A DNA stretch of 9,200 bases. Origin: an uncultured Lachnospiraceae bacterium. GTDB lineage: Bacteria; Bacillota; Clostridia; Lachnospirales; Lachnospiraceae. The stretch covers positions 1 through 9,200 of the forward strand of contig CAJOQO010000202.1 of the NCBI GenBank assembly GCA_905236545.1, written 5' to 3'. Below are positions 1 to 5,263 of the stretch, piece by piece. Numbering within the stretch: the first letter of the stretch is position 1; every line of letters starts with the position of its first letter. Position numbers and translations under genes: made by a program. The notes beneath the pieces were generated by a model, which saw nothing but the letters and a program-made list of their open reading frames with translations, did no database searches and was not told where the DNA came from.

Positions 1-2
1 AA

Positions 3-83
3 AAGGCCCTCGCTGAAAGGTTATTCGTATATACGAGCGAGTGGATGCCGGCTGTGGAAGGAATGGAATCCGGGAGAGAGTAA
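3..83 (+). CDS. C-terminal end of an upstream gene (partial, unidentified)
   Basis: An open frame enters from the left edge and stops at TAA 81-83, giving 26 visible residues that end in VEGMESGRE. The stop lies one base before the ATG of the next gene, and the next gene's ribosome binding site is inside this reading frame, an arrangement typical of translationally coupled operon genes. The fragment is too short to assign a family. The other long open frame here (the phosphorylase frame) has no ATG, GTG or TTG upstream of 85, which supports reading this frame as the real gene end. Confidence 0.55.
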   Translation, partial: KALAERLFVYTSEWMPAVEGMESGRE

Positions 84-84
84 T

Positions 85-942
85 ATGAATCAGGGATACG
101 ATAAACTGATGGCGGCTTATGGGGTTTTCCGGGAGAAAATCAGCTTTCAGCCTGCAGTGGCGATCGTTCTGGGATCGGGACTTGGCGGATTCGCACAGGA
201 GCTGGATGTAAAAGCAACGCTTCCTTATTCGGAGCTGGATGGGTTTCCAACGTCAACGGCTCCGGGTCATGCCGGTCAGTTTGTGTATGGGTACCTGGGA
301 GAAGTTCCCGTGGTGCTGATGCAGGGCCGGGTGCACTATTATGAAGGATATGATATCAATGACGTAGTGATGCCTGTGCGGCTTATGAAGCTGATGGGGG
401 CAGAGGTTCTTTTGCTGACAAACGCGGCAGGAGGATTCGGAGATGGGTTTCATCCCGGAACGCTGATGATGATCACGGATCACATCGGATGCTTTGTTCC
501 GAATCCATTGAGGGGATCGAACATCGAATCGTTCGGCCCCCGTTTTCCGGATATGACGAATGTGTACGATTCCTCGCTTCAGCAGCTGATCCGGGATTCC
601 GCCTCCACAGAGGGAATCGATCTGAAGGAAGGGATCTACGCGCAGCTGTCCGGCCCTTCCTTTGAGACTCCTGCCGAGATTCATATGCTGAAGCAGGCCG
701 GGGCAAGTGCCTGCGGTATGAGTACTGTGGTTGAAGCGATTGCTGCTCATCACATGGGCATGCGGATCTGCGGGATCTCATGCATCACCAATCTTGCCGC
801 AGGGTTCAGTTCCGAAAAACTGACCCAGGCGGAAGTATTTGAGACTGCAAACCGGGTAGGGGAACAGTTCTGCAGGCTGGTAAAGCGTACGGTTCTGGAG
901 ATTGGAAAGACGGTTACCGTGAGTAGTGACGAAAGACGATGA
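85..942 (+). CDS. punA: Purine-nucleoside phosphorylase (trimeric, 6-oxopurine type)
   Basis: This 285-residue cytosolic enzyme splits purine (deoxy)nucleosides with phosphate into free base and (deoxy)ribose-1-phosphate, in purine salvage. Family landmarks run in the expected order: GSGLG at about 30-34 and GHAG at 61-64 (phosphate binding), GRVHYYEG at 81-88, TNAAGG at 112-117, GPSFETPAE at 190-198 (base-contacting Glu198), GMSTV at 211-215 and ITNLAAG at 234-240. Asn236 corresponds to the residue that gives the trimeric family its preference for guanosine and inosine. The length is normal for the family. The ATG at 85 is preceded by GGGAGAG at about 72-78, inside the end of the upstream gene, so coupled translation is likely. 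No terminator is visible between this gene and the binding-protein gene 106 bases downstream. The symbol follows Gram-positive usage; the enzyme family is very secure. Confidence 0.95.
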   Translation: MNQGYDKLMAAYGVFREKISFQPAVAIVLGSGLGGFAQELDVKATLPYSELDGFPTSTAPGHAGQFVYGYLGEVPVVLMQGRVHYYEGYDINDVVMPVRLMKLMGAEVLLLTNAAGGFGDGFHPGTLMMITDHIGCFVPNPLRGSNIESFGPRFPDMTNVYDSSLQQLIRDSASTEGIDLKEGIYAQLSGPSFETPAEIHMLKQAGASACGMSTVVEAIAAHHMGMRICGISCITNLAAGFSSEKLTQAEVFETANRVGEQFCRLVKRTVLEIGKTVTVSSDERR

Positions 943-1030
943 AAACATAAGGAACCGTACGGCTTCTGAGCCGGATGGGGGATACCCGCAGGACGTCCGT
1001 CAGCCGGGGATCTGCGGCAAAAGCGGCTGC

Positions 1031-1040
1031 AGGGAGGAGG
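1031..1040 (+). promoter_or_regulatory. Strong ribosome binding site that sets a GTG start
   Basis: AGGGAGGAGG lies 8 bases before GTG 1049-1051. It decides the start of the binding-protein gene. The in-frame ATG at 926 overlaps the phosphorylase end, lacks such a site, and would place 41 hydrophilic residues before the signal peptide. The GTG itself falls in a small potential hairpin (ATCTG 1045-1049 pairing with CAGAT 1054-1058). Confidence 0.8.
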
Positions 1041-1048
1041 TTTCATCT

Positions 1049-2203
1049 GTGCGCAGATATGTCAAACTGGTTTCATTGCTCATAGCTGCTGTGTTTTTGA
1101 GCGTGAATGGATATGCCCGGGATACGCGGACGGTAAAGGCGGCATCAGTGCTGCAGGGCGATGCCGATGAGGCGGCTTCGGCTGCCGATGAAACGGCTCC
1201 GGCTGCTGATGGGGCGGTTTCAGATGCTGATGGGGCGGATGCTTCAAAGGCGCAGAGCTTTGCCGTGAATTTTGAACGTGTTCTGGATTCCTATCAGCCG
1301 AAGAAGAATCATTATAACTTTTTTTTCACGTATAAAAATGTGCATGCGTGGTGGGATGCCGTTGCCCTGGGGATCGAGGAGGCGCAGAGGCAGTATCTGG
1401 CCAGAGGGATCACTGTGACATATGAATATCTGGCGCCGAAGGCAGCGTCCGTATTTGCCCAGGAGCGTTTTCTCCGGCAGGGGGAAAACGGCGATTACGA
1501 TGTGATCGGTGTAGACGTTGCGGATGAGAGCATCTCAATGATCCTGGATGAGCTTTCGGACGAGGGGCATAAGGTTATGACCTTCTCCAGTTCCGACGCG
1601 GCGGAGGGATGCAAACGGATCGCGTATGTCGGGAATACCCACAACTATGAGGATGGCGCCAGAATCACGGAGGCTCTGTGCGAAAAGCTGGGCTATCAGG
1701 GGAAGATTGCTGTCCTGATCGGAACGCAGGGAGCCCCGTGCCATGAAGAGAGGGCGCAGGGAGCGAGAGCTGTCATCGCGAAATATGAAGATATGAAAAT
1801 CGTGGATGTCGGATATGATCAGGATTCCGTCGACAGAGCCTATAAGATGACGGAGAAGTTCCTGAAGCGATTCGATGATCTGGCCGGAATTGTATGCTGT
1901 AATATGAGCAATCCTGTCGGGGCGGTAAGAGCGCTTACAGATATGAACCGGAACGATGTTGTAGTCGTGGGGATGGATCACGACCAGGAAGCGCTTCAAT
2001 ATGTACGGGATGGGAAGATCTATTGTCTTGGGGTTCAGGACTGCTTTTCCATCGGGTTCGACACCATCCAGGTTGCGGTCAGGATTGCGGATGGAGTGCA
2101 GCCCGGAGATCTTTATCCGGAGAAGACAGAAGAAGACACAACTCTGATCTATCAGGATGAAGCCGGAAAGATGCTGGAAATACTTTACGGAGAAGTCCGG
2201 TAG
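1049..2203 (+). CDS. Secreted sugar-type substrate-binding protein (Peripla_BP_4-like), probable sensory partner of the GGDEF receptor
   Basis: The 384-residue product begins with a signal peptide: MRRYVK, then a hydrophobic core at about 7-19, with a plausible cut after GYA (residue 23) or VKA (31). No lipobox cysteine is present, so it is either released or held by an uncleaved signal. Residues 39-66 form a low-complexity Ala/Asp linker. The rest, about 70-384, resembles type-1 periplasmic-binding folds of the ribose/galactose/AI-2 class: HAWWDAVALGIEEA near the start, YDVIGVD, an IGTQGAPCHEERAQG hinge-region stretch, CCNMSNPVGAVRAL, and VVVGMDHDQEAL with LGVQDCFSIGFDT near the end. The downstream GGDEF gene starts 11 bases after the stop, with the TAG inside its ribosome binding site. 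No permease or ATPase gene is next to it, so a role in ligand sensing is inferred over import. The ligand is unknown; nucleoside or sugar are possibilities. A T8 run at 1319-1326 is inside the gene. Confidence 0.85.
   Translation: MRRYVKLVSLLIAAVFLSVNGYARDTRTVKAASVLQGDADEAASAADETAPAADGAVSDADGADASKAQSFAVNFERVLDSYQPKKNHYNFFFTYKNVHAWWDAVALGIEEAQRQYLARGITVTYEYLAPKAASVFAQERFLRQGENGDYDVIGVDVADESISMILDELSDEGHKVMTFSSSDAAEGCKRIAYVGNTHNYEDGARITEALCEKLGYQGKIAVLIGTQGAPCHEERAQGARAVIAKYEDMKIVDVGYDQDSVDRAYKMTEKFLKRFDDLAGIVCCNMSNPVGAVRALTDMNRNDVVVVGMDHDQEALQYVRDGKIYCLGVQDCFSIGFDTIQVAVRIADGVQPGDLYPEKTEEDTTLIYQDEAGKMLEILYGEVR
1163..1246 (+). repeat. Four tandem 21-bp units encoding a seven-residue Ala/Asp repeat
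   Basis: Units at 1163-1183, 1184-1204, 1205-1225 and 1226-1246 each begin GCYGATGRRR and encode ADEAASA, ADETAPA, ADGAVSD and ADGADAS. They are in frame and form an acidic flexible linker between the signal peptide and the binding domain. Units 1 and 2 differ at only three bases, suggesting a recent duplication. Confidence 0.85.
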
Positions 2204-2214
2204 GAAACTGTCTT

Positions 2215-3732
2215 ATGAAACGTTCCATTCAATTAACAGCTGTAATCGGCGCGCTGCTGCTCGCGATTCTTTTAGCCGGCCTGGCTCTTTGGGTGACCGG
2301 AGGGGCAGCTGTTTCCACCGAACAGGCTGTGGACAGATTAAGTGATTTCTACCTGCAGGAGCTTGCCGGCCGCAGATCCCAGGTGGTATCAAGCATGATT
2401 GATACCAACATAGAGCAGATGCAAAGGGCCATGAATGCGGTCACGGAGGATGATCTGGCTTCGGAAGCGAGCCTTCGTTCCTTTATCGGTAAGATCGAGA
2501 CACTGTACGACCTGGATCTGTTTGCGGTGGTGGATGAAGCGGATGTTGTTTACTGCAGATATGCCACTTACATGGGAGGGAGCAGGTATGATTTCCTCTC
2601 CATGGATCTTTCCAGATCCGGCCCTGTCATCAGCACGGTTCATCAGTATGGAGGCACAAAGAAGATCTGTATCGTGATCCCGCTTTCAGGCCTTACCTTT
2701 ATGGACAGAGAGCTGAAGGCCTGCTTTGTGCAGACCGATATCGAGGAGCTTGCGGAGATGCTTGCTTTTGATAACGATCAGAATGAAACATGGTTCGGTA
2801 TGTATTATCGCAATGGCGAGAATCTGACGCATCTGGACTTTGGTCCGGTCGGGAAAGGCCAGAACCTGCTGGAAATTGCGAAGGAAGTCATTCCGGAGGA
2901 CGAGTGGACGGTACTGAATGAGAATTTCCGCAATGGGATGCAGGGCTTCATCGAGATCTCTTTCGACGCAGACAAGCATATTATGTATTATACGCCGATT
3001 CGTGATACGGGCTGGATGATGACGGTTCTGATCTCAGAAAGACTGATTCAGGATCAGGTCAGGGGGATCAGTGATGAGCTGATCAGACGTACCACGATCC
3101 AGTTCATTATCTCCGGTCTGGCGCTGACGCTCTATTTTCTGGCTCTGCTCCTGGAGTCACGCAGGGAATCCAGAATCCTGCTGGAGAAGGAGAAGGAGCA
3201 CAGCAAGGCTTCCCGGGAGCGGGCCAGAAGGAGCGAGAGCGAGCTGGGCGTCATGAAAGGGATCGCGAATAAGGATCCGCTGACCGGCGTCCAGAGCAAG
3301 TATGCTTATACAGAAAAAGTGAAGGAACTGGATCAGATGATTCTGTCCGGCGATGATGTCAGCTTTGCTGTCGTAATCGGCGATCTGAATGGACTGAAGA
3401 GGATCAATGATACCTTCGGCCATGCTGCAGGGGATGAATATCTGAAGGAAGCAGCTGCCGTTTTGTGTGAGATCTATGAGCACAGCCCTGTTTACCGGGT
3501 TGGCGGTGATGAGTTTGCTGCGGTTCTTCAGGGTGTGGATTACAGAAACAGATCTGTTCTTCTGGAGAGGCTGAATACTCAGATCGAGGAAAATGCCCGT
3601 AACGGACGCGCTGTGATCGCGACCGGGATGGCGGAGCGCCTGCCGGAGGATCAGAATGTCCTTGCTGTTTTCGATCGTGCAGACAGGCTGATGTATGAAA
3701 GGAAGCAGGAGCTGAAGGCCAGCCATGTATGA
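2215..3732 (+). CDS. Membrane Cache-type sensor diguanylate cyclase (GGDEF)
   Basis: This 505-residue protein has a first membrane helix at about 7-28, an extracellular region at about 30-290 with a double-Cache-like pattern (including YYTPIRDTGWMMTVLI at 258-273), a second helix at about 294-313, a charged coiled-coil linker at 314-346, and a C-terminal GGDEF domain. The domain starts at DPLTG (354-358) and has the metal-binding segment DLNGLKRINDTFGH (390-403) and an intact GGDEF at 430-434, so it should make c-di-GMP from two GTP. The position normally occupied by the RxxD inhibitory site reads YEHS (421-424), so product inhibition is probably absent. The start has AGGAAA at 2202-2207, overlapping the stop of the binding-protein gene, so the two are probably made together. 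The external domain may read either a small molecule directly or the ligand-loaded neighbour protein; the latter is inference. Confidence 0.92.
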   Translation: MKRSIQLTAVIGALLLAILLAGLALWVTGGAAVSTEQAVDRLSDFYLQELAGRRSQVVSSMIDTNIEQMQRAMNAVTEDDLASEASLRSFIGKIETLYDLDLFAVVDEADVVYCRYATYMGGSRYDFLSMDLSRSGPVISTVHQYGGTKKICIVIPLSGLTFMDRELKACFVQTDIEELAEMLAFDNDQNETWFGMYYRNGENLTHLDFGPVGKGQNLLEIAKEVIPEDEWTVLNENFRNGMQGFIEISFDADKHIMYYTPIRDTGWMMTVLISERLIQDQVRGISDELIRRTTIQFIISGLALTLYFLALLLESRRESRILLEKEKEHSKASRERARRSESELGVMKGIANKDPLTGVQSKYAYTEKVKELDQMILSGDDVSFAVVIGDLNGLKRINDTFGHAAGDEYLKEAAAVLCEIYEHSPVYRVGGDEFAAVLQGVDYRNRSVLLERLNTQIEENARNGRAVIATGMAERLPEDQNVLAVFDRADRLMYERKQELKASHV

Positions 3733-3742
3733 ATCCCTGTCT

Positions 3743-3780
3743 GAAACGGAATAGAGGGAAACGGAATAGCGGGAAACGTG
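3743..3780 (+). repeat. Short 15-bp tandem repeat after the GGDEF gene
   Basis: GAAACGGAATAGAGG (3743-3757) is followed by GAAACGGAATAGCGG (3758-3772) and a degenerate third start, GAAACGTGAG (3773-3782). The units lie between the GGDEF stop and the hairpin at 3788. No function is evident. Confidence 0.75.
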
Positions 3781-3787
3781 AGAAAAC

Positions 3788-3815
3788 GGCCCTCCGGAAT
3801 CTGCTCCGGAGGGCC
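3788..3815. terminator. Strong hairpin between convergent genes, probable terminator
   Basis: GGCCCTCCGGA (3788-3798) and TCCGGAGGGCC (3805-3815) form a perfect 11-bp GC-rich stem with a six-base loop. Reading leftward the stem is followed by GTTTTCTC, a short U tract, which suits termination of the leftward SH3b gene. Reading rightward it is followed by ATCGGTT, a poor U tract, so rightward termination of the GGDEF transcript is less certain. Confidence 0.7.
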
Positions 3816-3844
3816 ATCGGTTAAAACCTGAAGTTTCTTATCTT

Positions 3845-3880
3845 TATTCTTTTCCTTATTCTTTTTCTTATTCTTTTTCT
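3845..3880 (+). repeat. Three 12-bp pyrimidine tandem units
   Basis: TATTCTTTTCCT (3845-3856) and two copies of TATTCTTTTTCT (3857-3868 and 3869-3880) stand in tandem within a longer pyrimidine tract at about 3833-3882. In the leftward transcript this would be a purine-rich 3' untranslated segment between the stop codon and the hairpin. Confidence 0.8.
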
Positions 3881-3906
3881 TTGAATCCCTTTGACTTCGA
3901 TCCCTT

Positions 3907-4203
3907 TTATTTTACGTATGCGCTGTTGACCCAGCCCCACATGTTGTTGAAGCATACGTAGGTATAGCTGCAGGGAATCCCCTTATATCCGGTTCCATTG
4001 GTCGTAGCGCCATAAGTGAAAACCGTGTAGCCCGGATAGAGCTGTGCAAGTTCATGGTACTGATCCCACGTGGGTTCCGGCCTGAGTGCCAGATATCCGC
4101 CGCCGCAATCACCGACCGTCATATAGAATCCCGAACTGGCGGCTCCACCGCTGACATCATTCAGTTCCTGCCCGTCGACCATAATCTTATTTTCGTCTGC
4201 CAT
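3907..4203 (-). CDS. Double-glycine leader protein with an SH3b-like domain (secreted, bacteriocin-like export signal)
   Basis: The product is 98 residues from the ATG at 4203. Residues 1-20 form a bacteriocin-type leader ending ELNDVSGG: Gly at -1 and -2, Val17 at -4, Leu14 at -7 and Glu13 at -8, the pattern cut by C39-peptidase ABC exporters. The predicted mature part has 78 residues and is rich in aromatics and Gly, with Cys33, Cys78 and Cys84. Its pattern GYLALRPEPTW (36-46), ELAQLYPGYTVFTYG (51-65) and YVCFNNMWGWVNSAYV (82-97) matches the bacterial SH3b strand order that ends in GWVNxxYV. SH3b domains often bind cell wall or peptide. The start is fixed by AGGAAGGAGA at 4211-4220; an in-frame ATG at 4239 lies in the leader-RNA hairpin and lacks a site. 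No exporter, immunity or modification gene is nearby. It may be an antimicrobial, a wall-binding factor or a signalling protein; the function is unknown. Confidence 0.8.
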   Translation of the reverse strand: MADENKIMVDGQELNDVSGGAASSGFYMTVGDCGGGYLALRPEPTWDQYHELAQLYPGYTVFTYGATTNGTGYKGIPCSYTYVCFNNMWGWVNSAYVK

Positions 4204-4210
4204 AATAGAT

Positions 4211-4220
4211 TCTCCTTCCT
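4211..4220 (-). promoter_or_regulatory. Ribosome binding site of the SH3b leader-peptide gene
   Basis: On the minus strand AGGAAGGAGA stands 7 bases before the ATG at 4203-4201. It is a near-ideal site and is the main reason for choosing this start over the ATG at 4239. Confidence 0.85.
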
Positions 4221-4234
4221 GCGCCCGGCCTCCC

Positions 4235-4283
4235 GGCATCCGGGAAAAACCGGCTAAAGCATTCTTCTTTTTTCCCGGATGCC
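4235..4283. repeat. Perfect 15-bp inverted repeat in the 5' leader of the SH3b gene
   Basis: GGCATCCGGGAAAAA (4235-4249) and its exact complement TTTTTCCCGGATGCC (4269-4283) are separated by 19 bases. It lies between the leftward promoter and the ribosome binding site, about 15 bases from the latter. The U/A run is inside the stem rather than after it, so this is not a standard terminator on either strand. It could stabilise the RNA, control translation or bind a protein. Confidence 0.85.
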
Positions 4284-4343
4284 AGTCCTGATCTTCCAGA
4301 CTGTCTCCGGGTTGTCTGATCGGTTCTGCCTGTTGATACGATC

Positions 4344-4373
4344 ATTATACAGGAAGAGTCAGACGATTTTCAA
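4344..4373 (-). promoter_or_regulatory. Sigma-70-type promoter for the SH3b gene
   Basis: On the minus strand TTGAAA (4373-4368) and TATAAT (4349-4344) are 18 bases apart. The -10 is perfect and the -35 has five of six consensus bases. Transcription would start near 4337, giving a leader of about 134 bases that contains the inverted repeat. Confidence 0.75.
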
Positions 4374-4486
4374 CTGTCAGCCGCCCTTGAGCCCTGTGGG
4401 GAAGGGGCCGTGAATAGTAACACGTATGCCCCGGCCTGCGGATGGCTGCCTGAAACGTTTTGGTTTCCTTCTCCTCTCAAACCCGT

Positions 4487-4492
4487 TATAAT
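4487..4492 (+). promoter_or_regulatory. Probable -10 element for surE
   Basis: TATAAT at 4487-4492 lies 36 bases before the surE ATG. The best -35 at 17-base spacing is TTTCCT (4464-4469), which is weak, so the promoter may need an activator or may be low in strength. Confidence 0.5.
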
Positions 4493-4528
4493 GAGAGCAA
4501 TGAATGTCGCTGCAGGAATGGAGGAGAA

Positions 4529-5248
4529 ATGACTCGAACGATTCTGATAACCAATGATGACGGTATTCATACAGACGGACTATTACGCCTGGCCCGCTCG
4601 GCGGTTCGGTATGGAGAGGTCTGGGTGATTGCTCCCGACACGCAAAGAAGCGCACTGTCTCACAGTATTACGCTGGATCAACCGCTGGAGATCCGGCCGG
4701 CTGCGTTTGGGACAGAGGGCGTGCATGCCTTTTCCTGCAGCGGGACACCGGCGGACTGTGTGAGGCTGGCAGTCAAAGGTGTGATGCCCGTTTTACCTGA
4801 TGTGGTTTTGTCCGGAATTAATTATGGATATAACTCCGCAACGGATATCCAGTACTCGGCGACGGTTGGGGCAGCGATGGAAGCGTCCTTTCTGGGATAC
4901 CGGGCAATCGCGCTGTCGGAGCAGGATGTTCCGTGTCATGAGGTGACGGATGCGTATCTGGAAACCGTTCTGGATGAACTGATTGATGCAGATCCCGGGC
5001 CGGATCAGGTATGGAATGTGAATTTCCCCGGCTGCTGCCTGGATGAGTGCAGCGGTATTCTCAGAGACCGGAGAGTGTCAGGAGACATCGTATATGAGGA
5101 CAGCTATGATCCGGTTGAGATACGCCAGGATGGCAGCATCCGCTATGTCGTAAGTGGATGTATGCGGGATGAGGCGGAGGAAGGAACTGATTTCCATGCG
5201 CTTCTTCTTCAGGCGGTGTCGATCGGAAAGGTAAGAAATATTTGCTGA
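4529..5248 (+). CDS. surE: 5'/3'-nucleotidase SurE
   Basis: This 239-residue cytosolic metal-dependent phosphatase removes phosphate from nucleoside monophosphates. All signature parts are present: ILITNDDGI at 5-13 with metal ligands Asp10 and Asp11, APDTQRSALSHSIT at 35-48 with Ser41, CSGTPADCVRLA at 70-81, LSGINYGYN at 94-102 with Asn98, YSATVGAAMEA at 109-119, and WNVNFPG at 162-168. The tail EGTDFHALLLQAVSIG has the usual SurE ending. The start at 4529 places the first strand at the N-terminus as in the family, and GGAGG (4520-4524) precedes it at short spacing; the earlier in-frame ATG at 4460 would add 23 unconserved residues upstream of the -10. The aldo/keto reductase follows after 15 bases, so the two are probably one operon. 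Confidence 0.95.
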   Translation: MTRTILITNDDGIHTDGLLRLARSAVRYGEVWVIAPDTQRSALSHSITLDQPLEIRPAAFGTEGVHAFSCSGTPADCVRLAVKGVMPVLPDVVLSGINYGYNSATDIQYSATVGAAMEASFLGYRAIALSEQDVPCHEVTDAYLETVLDELIDADPGPDQVWNVNFPGCCLDECSGILRDRRVSGDIVYEDSYDPVEIRQDGSIRYVVSGCMRDEAEEGTDFHALLLQAVSIGKVRNIC

Positions 5249-5263
5249 CAGGGAGGATGAAAG

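Larger units (their letters stand above)
4204..4528. other. Divergent control region between the SH3b gene and surE
   Basis: These 325 bases hold no convincing gene. From left to right they contain the SH3b ribosome binding site (4211-4220), a 15-bp inverted repeat (4235-4283), a leftward promoter (4344-4373), a possible hairpin (4404-4432: GGGGC, CGTG, eight-base loop, CACG, TAT bulge, GCCCC), the palindrome AAACGTTT (4453-4460), the surE -10 (4487-4492) and the surE ribosome binding site. Confidence 0.75.

Noticed and set aside
926..1048. ATG start at 926 for the binding protein, overlapping the phosphorylase end
   Set aside because: It would put 41 hydrophilic residues before a normal signal peptide, whereas GTG 1049 has an excellent ribosome binding site and places the signal at the N-terminus.
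3157..3726. Long leftward open frame opposite the GGDEF domain
   Set aside because: It is a codon-bias shadow of a clearly conserved gene on the plus strand and has no recognisable motif or ribosome binding site.
3743..3880. CRISPR-like array
   Set aside because: The units are directly adjacent, 12-15 bp long and without spacers.
3845..3906. A basic repeat tail read through from the SH3b gene into the 12-bp array
   Set aside because: In the true frame, reading past the TAA gives only 12 residues before another stop inside the repeat, so no repeat protein is encoded.
4204..4239. ATG at 4239 as the start of the SH3b protein
   Set aside because: It lies in the inverted repeat, has no ribosome binding site, and would add 12 residues before a leader that is already complete from 4203.
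4235..4283. The inverted repeat as an intrinsic terminator or riboswitch expression platform
   Set aside because: No U tract follows the stem on either strand, and no known riboswitch core was recognised upstream.
4460..4528. Longer surE start at 4460
   Set aside because: The extra 23 residues are unlike the family, lie upstream of the -10 element, and shift the first strand and NDDG motif away from the N-terminus.
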